Source: an uncultured Oscillospiraceae bacterium (GTDB lineage: Bacteria > Bacillota > Clostridia > Oscillospirales > Oscillospiraceae). Taken from it: 55,161 bases of DNA. A program made the position numbers and the translations under genes. The notes under the pieces were generated by a model. That model saw only the letters and a list, made by a program, of their open reading frames with translations, ran no database searches and was not told where the DNA came from. Below, in pieces: positions 40,947-49,394 of this stretch. How positions within the stretch are numbered: position 1 is the stretch's first letter; every line of letters starts with the position of its first letter. Where the stretch lies: NCBI GenBank assembly GCA_944385405.1, contig CALWXB010000010.1, positions 1 to 55,161 of the forward strand. Direction: 5' to 3'.

Positions 40947-41915
40947 ATGCAAATCGGAACCGTTGCCATCCCCTCCCGCCTGGCCCTGGCCCCTATGGCC
41001 GGGGTGACGGACGTGGCCTTCCGCCAGATCTGCTCCGAGCTGGGAGCGGGGCTGACCTGCACGGAGCTGATCTCCTCCAAGGCCCTGTGCTACCGGGACA
41101 AAAAGACCTTCTCCCTGCTCCAGCAGTTCCCGGGAGAGCATCCCGCCGCCGTGCAGATCTTCGGCCACGACCCGGTGTGCATGGCGGAGGCGGCCCAGAT
41201 CGCCATCGAGCACACCGGTGCCGACATCCTGGACATCAACATGGGCTGCCCCATGGGAAAGATCGTGAACAACGGCGACGGCGCTGCGCTGATGAAGGAC
41301 CCGGAGCTGGCCGGGCGCGTGGTGGAAGCGGTGGTGAAGGCGGTATCCGTCCCGGTGACGGCCAAATTCCGCCGGGGCTGGGACATGGGCAGCTGCAACT
41401 GCGTCGAGTTCGCCCGGGTGCTGGAGCAGGCGGGCGCGGCGGCGGTGGCGGTCCACGGCCGCACCCGGGCCCAGGTCTACGGCGGCCAGGCGGACTGGAC
41501 CTGCATCCGGGCGGTGAAGGAGGCGGTGTCCATCCCGGTGATCGCCAACGGCGACATCTGGAAGCCGGAGGACGCCCCCCGGATCCTGCAGCACACGAAA
41601 GCGGACATGGCCATGATCGGCCGGGGCTGCTTCGGGAACCCCTGGCTGTTCCAGCAGGCCGCCGCGGCCCTGGAGGGCCGTCCCGTCCCGCCGCTGCCGC
41701 CTCTGGCCCAGCGGTGCGACACCGCCGTGCGGCAGTTCGAGCTGGCGGCCAAGGCCAAGGGGGAGCGGGTGGCCGTGCTGGAGGCCCGGCGGCACTACTG
41801 CTGGTATCTCAAGGGCGTGCCCCACTCCGGCTATTACAAGGAACAGATCGTGCAGATGAACACCCTGGAGGACGTCTACCGGGTGACGAAGGGGATCAAA
41901 AGGGATTTGACATGA
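40947..41915 (+). CDS. dusB: tRNA-dihydrouridine synthase (DusB type)
   Basis: DusB is an FMN enzyme that reduces uridines in the tRNA D-loop. The 322-residue TIM barrel opens LALAPMAGVTDVAFRQIC. The catalytic region is ILDINMGCPMGKIVNNGDG (Cys), and FMN contacts are in AVHGRTRAQVYGG and IANGDIWKPEDA. The second ATG is preferred because AAGGA lies about 8 nt before it. It overlaps the sigma factor gene by 4 nt. Confidence 0.95.
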   Translation: MQIGTVAIPSRLALAPMAGVTDVAFRQICSELGAGLTCTELISSKALCYRDKKTFSLLQQFPGEHPAAVQIFGHDPVCMAEAAQIAIEHTGADILDINMGCPMGKIVNNGDGAALMKDPELAGRVVEAVVKAVSVPVTAKFRRGWDMGSCNCVEFARVLEQAGAAAVAVHGRTRAQVYGGQADWTCIRAVKEAVSIPVIANGDIWKPEDAPRILQHTKADMAMIGRGCFGNPWLFQQAAAALEGRPVPPLPPLAQRCDTAVRQFELAAKAKGERVAVLEARRHYCWYLKGVPHSGYYKEQIVQMNTLEDVYRVTKGIKRDLT

Positions 41916-42520
41916 TACAGGAAGCACAATGGATCGACAAAGCGCGGCAGGGCGACCAGGAGGCCTTCGCCCACCTGGTGCAGCTGTATGAAAAGCGGGT
42001 GCTGGCGCTGACCATACGGATGTGCCGGGACCGCGAGGACGCCGCCGAGGCGGCCCAGGAGGCCTTTCTGGCCGCCTGGCAGGGGCTGCCCTTTTTCCGG
42101 GGCGAGGCCCAGTTCTCCACGTGGCTGTACCGCCTGGCCTCCAATGCCTGCGTGGACCTTCTGCGGCGGGAGGGCCGCCACCGGAGCGCGGCGGGTCCCT
42201 CCCTGGACGATGCGGACGCCCGGCTGGACGCGCCGGACCCCGCCCCCTCCCCCCAGGAGGCGGCGGAGCGCCGGGAGCTGCGGGAGCAGGTGGCGGCAGG
42301 CCTGGAGCAGCTGACGCCGGAGCACCGGCAGGTGCTGGTGCTCCGGGAGATCCACCAGCTCTCCTACGACGAGATCGCCCAGGTGCTGTCCCTGGACGTG
42401 GGGACGGTGAAGTCCCGCATCAGCCGGGGCCGGCGGCAGCTGCGAAAAATCCTGGTGGAAAGCGGGAACTTTTCCGCCGTGGCTGCGTCCAAAGATACAG
42501 GAAAGGAGGGCTGCACATGA
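41912..42520 (+). CDS. ECF-type RNA polymerase sigma factor
   Basis: This 202-residue sigma-70 family factor has region 2 (QEAFAHLVQLYEKRVLALTI, then FRGEAQFSTWLYRLASNACVD) and region 4 (LTPEHRQVLVLREIHQLSYDEIAQVLSL, VGTVKSRISRGR). It resembles the SigW/RpoE-like group that answers envelope stress. It is coupled to dusB upstream and to a zinc-finger anti-sigma factor downstream (both 4-nt overlaps), the usual sigma/anti-sigma layout. Confidence 0.93.
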   Translation: MIQEAQWIDKARQGDQEAFAHLVQLYEKRVLALTIRMCRDREDAAEAAQEAFLAAWQGLPFFRGEAQFSTWLYRLASNACVDLLRREGRHRSAAGPSLDDADARLDAPDPAPSPQEAAERRELREQVAAGLEQLTPEHRQVLVLREIHQLSYDEIAQVLSLDVGTVKSRISRGRRQLRKILVESGNFSAVAASKDTGKEGCT

Positions 42521-43356
42521 ATCCCTGCCCTGAATACGCGGCCCTGCTGGATCTGTATGCGGACGGCGAGCTGACGGCGGAGGAGACGGCCCGGGTGGCC
42601 GACCATCTGACCCGCTGCCCCGGCTGCGCCGCCTACGTGGACGATATCCTGGCCATCCGGGCCGCCTTCCCCGACGTGGAGGACACCCCCGTGCCGGAGG
42701 ACTTCTCCCGGCGCGTCATGGAGGCGGTGGCGGCCCATCCCCGCACCGCCCCCAAAAAGCGGACGCCCTGGCTCCGGGCGGCGCTGCCCCTGGCGGCGTG
42801 CCTGGCCGTGGCCATCCTGCTGCAAAGCGGCACGCTGCAGCGCCTGATCCCCGCCGGGGCCGGCAGCGGCAGCGACGCCGCCCCCTCCGCCGGCACGGCC
42901 ATGACGGAAAGCAGCGCCGCGGCAGATACCAACGGCGCCGCGGACACGTCGGACGGCGCCGCCGCAGAGGAGAGCGCCCCGCTGCCCCGGCTGTCCAACG
43001 ACGCCGACGGCGCCGCGCCGGAGGAGACCGCGCCGGCAGAGGTACCGGAGGTGACCGCAGAAAAAGCCCCGGAGGAAGCGGAGGCCTCGGAAGCACCTGC
43101 TGCGCAAGACGGTGCGGCAGGCCCCCAGCTCTTCACCGCAGCCGCCGCACCGGCGGACCTGACCCTCACCGCCCGGGAGGCGGGCACGCTGCTGGAGGGA
43201 TATGTGCTGGTGTCGGAGACGGATGCCCAGCTCCTCTATCAGCTCACCGCCCCGGAGTACGCCGCGCTGCTGGCAGCGCTGGACGACGCGGGCATCGCCT
43301 GGACCGGTCCTGCGCCGGACACGGCGGAGACCTTCCTGGTGGCGGTGACGCCCTGA
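42517..43356 (+). CDS. Anti-sigma factor with zf-HC2 domain and membrane anchor
   Basis: This 279-residue protein has an N-terminal zinc-binding anti-sigma domain (DGELTAEETARVADHLTRC, with HxxxCxxC in HLTRCPGC). A single membrane helix follows (about 88-104, LPLAACLAVAILLQS). An Ala/Glu-rich extracytoplasmic linker (about 120-200) and a C-terminal domain of about 65 residues (REAGTLLEGYVLVSETDA) complete it. It should hold the upstream sigma factor inactive until an envelope signal leads to release. Confidence 0.88.
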   Translation: MNPCPEYAALLDLYADGELTAEETARVADHLTRCPGCAAYVDDILAIRAAFPDVEDTPVPEDFSRRVMEAVAAHPRTAPKKRTPWLRAALPLAACLAVAILLQSGTLQRLIPAGAGSGSDAAPSAGTAMTESSAAADTNGAADTSDGAAAEESAPLPRLSNDADGAAPEETAPAEVPEVTAEKAPEEAEASEAPAAQDGAAGPQLFTAAAAPADLTLTAREAGTLLEGYVLVSETDAQLLYQLTAPEYAALLAALDDAGIAWTGPAPDTAETFLVAVTP

Positions 43357-43376
43357 CAGATATCCGGCAGGACCGC

Positions 43377-43409
43377 GGGACCCCGGCCTTTCGGCCGGGG
43401 TCCCGTTTC
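43377..43409 (+). terminator. Terminator after the dusB-sigma operon
   Basis: A 12-bp perfect stem GGGACCCCGGCC with a TTTC loop, followed by GTTTCG. Confidence 0.7.
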
Positions 43410-43448
43410 GTCCTCCGGAGATTTTCCCCGTCCGGCCGCAGATTTTTC

Positions 43449-43477
43449 TTGCGCCGGACGGCGCGGTGTGGTATAGT
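43449..43477 (+). promoter_or_regulatory. queT promoter
   Basis: TTGCGC (43449-43454) and TATAGT (43472-43477) are 17 bp apart. The transcript would start near 43484 and have a leader of about 170 nt. Confidence 0.6.
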
Positions 43478-43483
43478 ACCTCC

Positions 43484-43653
43484 TGACAGGTGCCATCTCC
43501 CTGTCCAAGCGCCCGCTTCCGGGCGTTCGTTCGGCGGGTCTCCCGCCGTTCTCTAAACAAAAAAATGGGGGCTGCGCAGGGCCTTTTGCCTGCGTTTTTT
43601 GCTGCGCATGTGCGTTTCATGGCCTCCACACCACGTCAAGGAGGTCTTTTTTC
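43484..43653 (+). promoter_or_regulatory. Structured leader of queT, candidate riboswitch/attenuator
   Basis: The leader contains hairpins CGCCCG/CGGGCG (around 43519-43535) and GGCGGG/CCCGCC (around 43537-43555), an A-rich segment AAACAAAAAAA, and an intrinsic terminator (43575-43600). After this come AAGGAGG and the queT ATG. The 5' segment CCTCCTGACAGG could pair with the ribosome binding site. queT genes are often under preQ1 riboswitches, and a preQ1-III class occurs in Faecalibacterium-type relatives, but I could not match the class consensus by eye. Confidence 0.5.
43575..43600 (+). terminator. Intrinsic terminator inside the queT leader
   Basis: CGCAGG and CCTGCG close a loop and are followed by TTTTTT. 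It lies 53 nt before the queT start, as in transcription attenuation. Confidence 0.65.
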
Positions 43654-44151
43654 ATGTCCAATTCCCGCTTCACTTCCCGCCAGATGGCCACCGCCGCCAT
43701 CATCGCCGCCATTTACGCCGGTCTCACGCTGCTGCTGCCCGTCCCCCAGTACGGCGGCATCCAGCTGCGGGTGGCGGAGGCCATGACGGTGCTGCCCTTC
43801 CTGCTCCCCGAGGCCATCCCCGGCCTGACCCTGGGCTGCTTTCTGGCCAACCTGCTGGGCTCTCCCATGCCGGTGGACTGGATCTTCGGCACCGCCGCCA
43901 CGCTGCTGGCCGCCATCTGGACCTCCCGGCTCCACAACCGGTATCTGGCCCCCCTGCCGCCGGTGATCTGCAACGCCGTCATCGTGGGCGCGGAGATCGC
44001 CCTGTTCTTCATGCCGGAGGGCTCCGCCTTCCTGCCCGCCTTCGCCCTCAACGCCCTGACGGTGGGCGCGGGAGAGGCCGTGGCCTGCTTCGTGCTGGGA
44101 CTGCCGCTGCTGCACTGGGTGTCCGCCACCCCGGCCCTGCGCCGCTCCTGA
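43654..44151 (+). CDS. queT: QueT-family transporter (ECF S-component for queuosine precursor)
   Basis: This 165-residue membrane protein has five to six hydrophobic segments. It matches QueT, the substrate-binding subunit of an energy-coupling-factor importer for preQ0/preQ1-type queuosine precursors. Family parts are the opening TAAIIAAIYAGLTLLL, the QLRVAEAMTVLPFLLPEAIPGLTLGC block and LANLLGSPMPVDWIFGTAATL. CAAGGAGG precedes the ATG. The shared ECF module genes are not here. Confidence 0.93.
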   Translation: MSNSRFTSRQMATAAIIAAIYAGLTLLLPVPQYGGIQLRVAEAMTVLPFLLPEAIPGLTLGCFLANLLGSPMPVDWIFGTAATLLAAIWTSRLHNRYLAPLPPVICNAVIVGAEIALFFMPEGSAFLPAFALNALTVGAGEAVACFVLGLPLLHWVSATPALRRS

Positions 44152-44154
44152 TGA

Positions 44155-44192
44155 AAAAAAGCCCCCGCTCCATCTGGAGCGGGGGCTTTTTT
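44155..44192. terminator. Bidirectional terminator between queT and rubredoxin
   Basis: An 18-bp perfect stem including A- and T-runs (GCCCCCGCTCCA core) has a TC turn. Confidence 0.92.
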
Positions 44193-44194
44193 CA

Positions 44195-44353
44195 TCACTG
44201 GGCCTCGAACTCTTCCTTGCCGGCGCCGCACAGGGGGCACACCCAATCCGCGGGGAGATCCTCCCACTTGGTACCGGGGGCCACGCCGTTGTCGGGATCG
44301 CCGGCGGCCTCGTCGTAAATATAGCCGCAGGGCTTGCACTCGTACTGCTTCAT
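44195..44353 (-). CDS. Rubredoxin
   Basis: This 52-residue protein binds one iron through four cysteines, in [11 protein letters not shown] (CxxCG) and [13 protein letters not shown] (CxxCG), the standard rubredoxin pattern. It shuttles electrons, for example to superoxide reductase (desulfoferrodoxin, encoded at 20465-20839). AGGAGGA lies about 9 nt before the ATG. It has its own promoter and terminator. The promoter layout and operator mirror those of the desulfoferrodoxin gene. Confidence 0.96.
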   Translation of the reverse strand: MKQYECKPCGYIYDEAAGDPDNGVAPGTKWEDLPADWVCPLCGAGKEEFEAQ

Positions 44354-44418
44354 ATCAAAAAATCCTCCTGTTGATTTTTTTGAGATCCCCGTGGGTACGG
44401 GGTCGTTTCCTGCTTCGT

Positions 44419-44447
44419 AGTATACCCCGATCTCCCCGGGGTGTCTG
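44419..44447 (-). promoter_or_regulatory. Rubredoxin promoter with weak -35
   Basis: On the minus strand the -10 box TATACT (44419-44424) has CAGACA at the -35 position (44442-44447, 17-bp spacer). The poor -35 abuts an inverted repeat. Confidence 0.5.
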
Positions 44448-44460
44448 TTGTATCTACAAC
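44447..44460 (-). promoter_or_regulatory. Inverted-repeat operator upstream of rubredoxin
   Basis: GTTGTA-TC-TACAAC is a perfect 14-bp inverted repeat. It starts 23 nt from the upper edge of the -10 box, exactly as in the dfx promoter, so its centre is at about -41.5. It touches the stop codon of the upstream fusion gene. Confidence 0.6.
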
Positions 44461-46754
44461 TATTTCCCCATTTTTTTGCGAAGTTTTGCCTTCACCTCCG
44501 GAGACAGCAGCCGGGACGCCGCCCGCACCGGCAGGGACGGCAGCGTGAAAAAGCGCCGGCGCACCTGCTGGAAGGGCTCCACCGCGTAGGCGGCGAAGAA
44601 GGCGGAGCGGTCCGGAGAGGGGGAGATGGGCGAGGCCAGCCGGGGATTGCCCGCGATGGCCCGCTCCGGCGGGAACGCCTTGCGGGCAAGGGGCAGCTGG
44701 TCGAAGATATGGCTGGCGTGGGGGGTGTTCACCATCAGCAGGCTGATGCCCCGGGTCTGCTGCTCCGCCAGCTCGTCGGGCTTCAATCCCCAGAAGTCCC
44801 CCAGGGTGAAGTCCCCGGGGCGGGTCATGGAGGTGTAGGGACAGCGGTGGCAGCTGGGCCGCAGGAACAGCGCCCGGCCGAAGGCCCGGCCGTACTCCGT
44901 GGCCATCAGCGGCGCGGAGTCCACCGTGCCGTCGTCATAAACCGTTGTAAAGTGGCTGTCCTTCCAGCCGGTGACCTTGTTGCGGAAGCGCACCGCCTGC
45001 ACCCCTTTGCGGCGCCGGGTCTCGATGGAGCGGACCATGTCCTCCCACACGCCGGGGGAGGGCACGCCGTGGCACACCAGGTCGCAGGTGATGAGATTGT
45101 CCGGCCGGCCGCCCAGGAAGTGGTACAGGCCGTCCACCTGGCAGGGGGTGCCGGAAAACAGCACCGGCCGGGTCTTCAGGGCGGTGCGGATCTCCCGGAA
45201 GGTGTCCCCCAGGTCGCTTTGCACATATTTGGCGCCCCGGAGCCGCCACAGGTCCTCCCGGCGGAAGCAGGCCACATGGCGCAGGTGCTGCCGCCCGTCC
45301 AGGGCCGCGCCGTACACCACGCCGCCGCCCTCCAGCACGTACTCGGCGATGGCCGTGAACGCGCCGCCGGAGGTGGAGTCCTTCCGGATGTCCTCGTCCC
45401 GGTTCCAGGCGGCATACACGGCGGGCAGCGGCCCCGTCAGCCGGCCGTGGAGCACCGGACACACGGAGGTGCACCGGCCGCACCGGACGCACAGCTCCTC
45501 CCGCACCGCCGGGTAGGAAAAGCCCTCCCGGTCCCGCTCCATGACGATGGCGTCCCTGGGGCAGATGCTCATGCAGGCGCTGCAGCCGGTGCAGCGGATG
45601 CGGGAGGCCAGCATGGGCTTCTCCCCCTCCTCCGCCTCCGGCGCATAGGGACGGTCTTCCAGGGCACAGCGGAGATACGCCTGCGAGCTGCGGCGGGCTT
45701 TTGTCAAGGCCACGTCCACCGCCGCCCAGTCCACGCCGTCGTCCAGCCCCGCCGTGTCGCCCTTGCCCACGATCCGGTCCGTCAGGCCCAGGCCGGCCAG
45801 GAGGCTGAAGGTGCGGGAGCTCTCCGGCTCCGTCAGCTCCTTGGGGGCCACGGCGGTGAAGAAGGGCTTTTGGAACTGCACGGAGAACACCGTGCCGTGG
45901 AAGGAGTTGGTGCACACCGCGGCGGCGCCCCGGAACCAGCCCAGAAACTCCGCCGGACCCGCGTCCAGCACGCACCGGGCCGTGGGCACCACCTTGCGGC
46001 GGATGCCGCAAAGCTGCACCACCGGCAGCCCCGTCCGCTCCGACAGCGCCCGGACATAGGGGGCCACCGCGCCGGGGGCGCTGATGCAGTAGCAGAGGAT
46101 GTAGCCCCCCGCCGGGGCGTTTTCCGGTGCCCGGGCCATGGCGCTCCATTGCTCCGCCGTCAAAAGCAGCGTGGGGTCCAGCACCACCGGGGCCTCCCGT
46201 CCCGCCGCGGCCCGGACGATGGCCTGGCCCTGGCGCTCCCGGACGGAGAGGTGGGAAAACTGCTCCAGATACCCCCGCAGCTCCGCCTCCATCCGCTCCG
46301 GGATGTGGGGCGTGCCGAAGGAGGGGGCGTAGGCGATCTTCCGCCGGGGGGAGAAGGCCCCGAAAAACACCGGGTCGAACCGCCCGTCGGGGAAGATGCC
46401 CGGGTTCCAGATCTGGTCGCTGCCCGAGAGGATCACGTCGTAGGGCAGCTCCGCCGACTTCAGCTCCTCCAGGCTCTCGAACCGGTGGCCGCTGATGCGC
46501 AGGTGCTCCCGGGCAAAGGCCTCAAAGCGCTGGTAGCGGCGGCTGAGGGCCTGATAGTGCAGCGCCGTGTGGACGTCCGCCGCGGCGCTGCCCACGCCGG
46601 TGGGCCGGCGGAAGAGGGCGTTGTTCTGGTTGACGTAGTAGTCGATGATCTCGCACTCCGCGCCCAGCTGCTCCACCGCCCGCTCCGTGGCGGCGGCCTG
46701 GAGCAGGGCCCCGTAGTGATGGATATGGTAAAAGGTCACAAGTCCCGCTTTCAA
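44460..46754 (-). CDS. Fusion protein: polysaccharide pyruvyl transferase, 2x[4Fe-4S] ferredoxin and FrhB/FdhB-like domains
   Basis: This is a 764-residue three-part protein. The N-terminal part (1 to about 340) is of the polysaccharide pyruvyl transferase family ([43 protein letters not shown]). Next is a bacterial ferredoxin region with two clusters, [12 protein letters not shown] (about 387) and [12 protein letters not shown] (about 425). The rest (about 445-740) is a coenzyme F420 hydrogenase beta-subunit-like domain ([40 protein letters not shown]). Such domains usually occur as separate neighbouring proteins in surface polysaccharide loci. No sugar biosynthesis genes lie beside it. It is 18 nt downstream of the dCMP deaminase gene. 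Confidence 0.85.
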   Translation of the reverse strand: MKAGLVTFYHIHHYGALLQAAATERAVEQLGAECEIIDYYVNQNNALFRRPTGVGSAAADVHTALHYQALSRRYQRFEAFAREHLRISGHRFESLEELKSAELPYDVILSGSDQIWNPGIFPDGRFDPVFFGAFSPRRKIAYAPSFGTPHIPERMEAELRGYLEQFSHLSVRERQGQAIVRAAAGREAPVVLDPTLLLTAEQWSAMARAPENAPAGGYILCYCISAPGAVAPYVRALSERTGLPVVQLCGIRRKVVPTARCVLDAGPAEFLGWFRGAAAVCTNSFHGTVFSVQFQKPFFTAVAPKELTEPESSRTFSLLAGLGLTDRIVGKGDTAGLDDGVDWAAVDVALTKARRSSQAYLRCALEDRPYAPEAEEGEKPMLASRIRCTGCSACMSICPRDAIVMERDREGFSYPAVREELCVRCGRCTSVCPVLHGRLTGPLPAVYAAWNRDEDIRKDSTSGGAFTAIAEYVLEGGGVVYGAALDGRQHLRHVACFRREDLWRLRGAKYVQSDLGDTFREIRTALKTRPVLFSGTPCQVDGLYHFLGGRPDNLITCDLVCHGVPSPGVWEDMVRSIETRRRKGVQAVRFRNKVTGWKDSHFTTVYDDGTVDSAPLMATEYGRAFGRALFLRPSCHRCPYTSMTRPGDFTLGDFWGLKPDELAEQQTRGISLLMVNTPHASHIFDQLPLARKAFPPERAIAGNPRLASPISPSPDRSAFFAAYAVEPFQQVRRRFFTLPSLPVRAASRLLSPEVKAKLRKKMGK

Positions 46755-46772
46755 TCCGGTGTCATCCTTTCC

Positions 46773-47264
46773 TTAAGGCTGTTCCCCCAGGGGGGCGAGC
46801 AGATCGTCCTCCTGGACCCACTCCTCCACGGGCACCACCTGGAACTCCGTCTCGGTGCGGCGGATCACCACCTTCTCCAGCCCCGCGTTGATCACCAGCC
46901 GCCGGCACATGGAGCAGGAGGTGGCGTCGGGCAGCAGCGCGCCGGTGCGGGCGTCCCGCCCCACCAGATACAGCGTGCCCCCCACCATGTCCCGCCGGGA
47001 GGCGGAGATGATGGCGTTGGCCTCGGCGTGGACGCTGCGGCACAGCTCGTACCGCTCCCCCCGGGGCACCCGCATGGCCTCCCGGGAGCAGTACCCCATG
47101 TCCGAGCAGTTGGCCCGGCCCCGGGGCGCGCCGTTGTAGCCGGTGGAGATGATCTCGTCGTTTTTCACGATGATGGCGCCGTACACCCGCCGCAGACAGG
47201 TGGCCCGCTCCAGCACGGTCTCCGCGATGTCCAGATAGTAATTCTCTTTACTGATGCGGTCCAT
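46773..47264 (-). CDS. dCMP deaminase family protein (ComEB-like)
   Basis: This zinc deaminase of 163 residues converts dCMP to dUMP, the substrate of ThyA. Motifs are CSVHAEANAI shifted to CRSVHAEANAIISASR (zinc His and proton-shuttle Glu) and TSCSMCRRLVINAGL (PCxxC-type zinc ligands, here SCSMC). The start at 47264 follows GGAGGAC. It is upstream of the pyruvyl transferase fusion gene on the same strand. Confidence 0.9.
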   Translation of the reverse strand: MDRISKENYYLDIAETVLERATCLRRVYGAIIVKNDEIISTGYNGAPRGRANCSDMGYCSREAMRVPRGERYELCRSVHAEANAIISASRRDMVGGTLYLVGRDARTGALLPDATSCSMCRRLVINAGLEKVVIRRTETEFQVVPVEEWVQEDDLLAPLGEQP

Positions 47265-47297
47265 AGGGTCCTCCTCCAGATCTTCCGGTTTTTCTGC

Positions 47298-47327
47298 ATT
47301 GTAGCATGGGCCGGCGGGCCTTGTCCA
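47298..47327 (-). promoter_or_regulatory. Promoter of the dCMP deaminase gene
   Basis: On the minus strand TGGACA (47322-47327) and TACAAT (47298-47303) are 18 bp apart. Confidence 0.45.
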
Positions 47328-47337
47328 GCCAAACGGC

Positions 47338-48675
47338 TCAGCCAATGCCGCCCAGGACGGCGCCCACCACCAGCACCACCACGGTGACGCCGCAGAAGCC
47401 GTACCGGGCCAAGGGATAGAACCACGGCCCCAGGGGCCGCCGCCGGGCCAGGTTCACCTGCTCCAGGCACCACTCCCTCCGGCAGATCCAGAAGAAGCAC
47501 ACCCCCGCCAGCAGCGCGCCGATGGGACAGGCGTAGATGGAGCACACGTTCATCCAGTCCGAGACGATGCCCTGGATGGCCAGGCCCACCCCCAGGCCCG
47601 CCGCGCCCACCAGGCACACCGCCGTGCCCCGGCGGAGACGGAACTTCTCCTGCAGCGTGGCGGTGGGGGCCTCGAAGAGGTTGATGAGGGAGGTGAGACC
47701 GGCGAAGAGGGCCGCGGTGAAGAACACCGGCATGATGAGCCGCCCGCCGGGCATGGTCTGGAAGAGGTTGGGCAGGAAGATGAACATCAGTCCCGGCCCG
47801 CTCTGGTCCAGCTGCTGCCCCGCCGTGGCCATGGCCGGGATGATGACCATGGACGCCAGCAGCGCCGCCGCGGAGTCGAACACCGCCACCGTCCGGGCGG
47901 CGGCGGGCACATCCTCCGTGGCAGGCAGGTAGGACCCGTAGATCAAGGTGCCGTTGCCGGCGATGGACAGCGAGAAGAACGCCTGCCCCAGGGCATAGAC
48001 CCACACGAAGGGATCCAGCAGCCCCTCCGGCCGGAGGACGAAGAGGTAGCGGTAGCCCTCCGCCGCCCCGGGCAGGGTGCAGATGTACACCGCAAGCCCC
48101 GCGAACAGCAGGAAAAAGAGGGGCATGAGCACCTTGTTGGCCCGCTCGATCCCCCCGGCGATGCCCAGGGCCATGATGACCAGCGTGACGGCCATGGCGG
48201 CGGTCTGCCAGAGGGTGTTGCCCCAGGCGGAGGCGGTGGCGTTGAAAAAGGCGGTGAAGCCCTCCACCCCCTCGTGCGCCAGCACCGCGCCGGTGAAGCT
48301 GCCGGCGGCGTACTTCAAAAGCCAGCCCACCACCACGGAATAGCCGATGGCCATGGCCAGGGAGCCCAGCACCGGCACCAGTCCCAGCACCTGGCCCCAG
48401 GTCCGGCTCCCGGTGCGCTGCTGCGCCGCCGCGCCGAAGGCCACGATGGGCCCGCCGCCGGTGGCCCGGCCGAAGGCCATCTCCCCGATGACGCCGGTGG
48501 CGGCGATGAGGGCCACGAACAGCAGATAAGGGATCAGGAAGGTGGCGCCGCCGTACTGGGACATCCGGGACGGGAAGAGCCAGATGTTCCCCATGCCCAC
48601 GGCGGACCCGATGCATGCCAGCTTGAAGCCCCATTTGGACCGGAACGCGTCCCGGGGGCGGTTGTTCTCGTTCAT
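47338..48675 (-). CDS. Neurotransmitter:sodium symporter (NSS) family transporter
   Basis: This is a 445-residue Na+-coupled amino-acid or amine transporter of the LeuT/NSS fold. The first helix holds the signature FKLACIGSAVGMGNIWLFP with the sodium and substrate-binding unwound segment. About 11-12 membrane helices are visible, as in bacterial NSS members such as MhsT. The start at 48675 has GGGAGA about 8 nt upstream. The substrate is unknown (LeuT-like proteins carry hydrophobic or aromatic amino acids). Confidence 0.93.
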   Translation of the reverse strand: MNENNRPRDAFRSKWGFKLACIGSAVGMGNIWLFPSRMSQYGGATFLIPYLLFVALIAATGVIGEMAFGRATGGGPIVAFGAAAQQRTGSRTWGQVLGLVPVLGSLAMAIGYSVVVGWLLKYAAGSFTGAVLAHEGVEGFTAFFNATASAWGNTLWQTAAMAVTLVIMALGIAGGIERANKVLMPLFFLLFAGLAVYICTLPGAAEGYRYLFVLRPEGLLDPFVWVYALGQAFFSLSIAGNGTLIYGSYLPATEDVPAAARTVAVFDSAAALLASMVIIPAMATAGQQLDQSGPGLMFIFLPNLFQTMPGGRLIMPVFFTAALFAGLTSLINLFEAPTATLQEKFRLRRGTAVCLVGAAGLGVGLAIQGIVSDWMNVCSIYACPIGALLAGVCFFWICRREWCLEQVNLARRRPLGPWFYPLARYGFCGVTVVVLVVGAVLGGIG

Positions 48676-48854
48676 GTGTGTTCTCCCGTTTTCCGGCGGA
48701 GCCTGTCCGCCCGTGATCGGGGATATTGTATCATATCCTTCCGCCAGATGGAAGAGCCGGGGCGGAACGTGAAAAAATTTACGGCCGGGTGAAGAAATCC
48801 CGCCGCCTGCATCGTATGATGGGTGACGGAACAAGAGAGGAGGCGGTGGACGGC

Positions 48855-49394
48855 TTGACGAGCAAGGAACAGTTTTCCCGGCTGGTGGCCCAATATGAGC
48901 GTCTGGTGTACACCGTCTGCTTTCAGCTGGCGCGGGACGCCGGGGCGGCGGAGGATCTGACCCAGGAGACCTTCCTGGCCGCCTACCTGCACCGGGACAG
49001 CTGCCCGGCGGGCTATGAGCGCCAGTGGCTGTGCCGCATCGCCGCCAACAAGGCCAAGGACTTTCTGCAAAGCGCCTGGAACCGGCACACGGTGCTGCCC
49101 GGAGACGAGGGGATGCCCCCCGGGCTCTCCCCGCCCACGGAGGAGGTGGCCCTGGCCCGGTCCGGCGCGGCGGACATCGCCGGAGCCGTGGCATCGCTGC
49201 GGGAGCCGTACCGCCCGGTGTGTCGGCTGTGCCTGCTGGAGGAGCGCACGCCGGAGGAAGCGGCCCTGGCCCTGGGCAGACCGGTCAAAACGATCCATAC
49301 CCAGCTCAGCCGCGGCAAGAAGCTGCTGCGGCAGCAATTGGAAAGGAGGGGATACCATGGAGATCTTCCGCGCGGACGGTCATCTGACGGATGA
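48855..49394 (+). CDS. ECF-type RNA polymerase sigma factor (second module)
   Basis: This 179-residue factor opens MTSKEQFSRLVAQYERLVYT from a TTG start. AGAGGAGG (48836-48843) is 11 nt before it. Region 2 (AAEDLTQETFLAAYLH) and region 4 (LREPYRPVCRLCLLEERTPEEAALALG, TIHTQLSRGKKLLRQQL) are clear. No normal -35 is present; TGAAGAAATCC and CGTATGAT about 14 nt apart upstream may be an ECF-type autoregulated promoter. It overlaps the next gene by 38 nt. Confidence 0.88.
   Translation: MTSKEQFSRLVAQYERLVYTVCFQLARDAGAAEDLTQETFLAAYLHRDSCPAGYERQWLCRIAANKAKDFLQSAWNRHTVLPGDEGMPPGLSPPTEEVALARSGAADIAGAVASLREPYRPVCRLCLLEERTPEEAALALGRPVKTIHTQLSRGKKLLRQQLERRGYHGDLPRGRSSDG

Noticed and set aside
43484-43570. 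Calling the queT leader a preQ1-I riboswitch
   Set aside because: The compact hairpin with the expected A-rich pseudoknot tail could not be matched by eye, so the leader is reported only as a candidate of unknown class.
44448-47387. Plus-strand frame of about 980 codons opposite the pyruvyl transferase fusion
   Set aside because: It is the mirror of a gene with intact ferredoxin and transferase motifs, and its translation is low-complexity.
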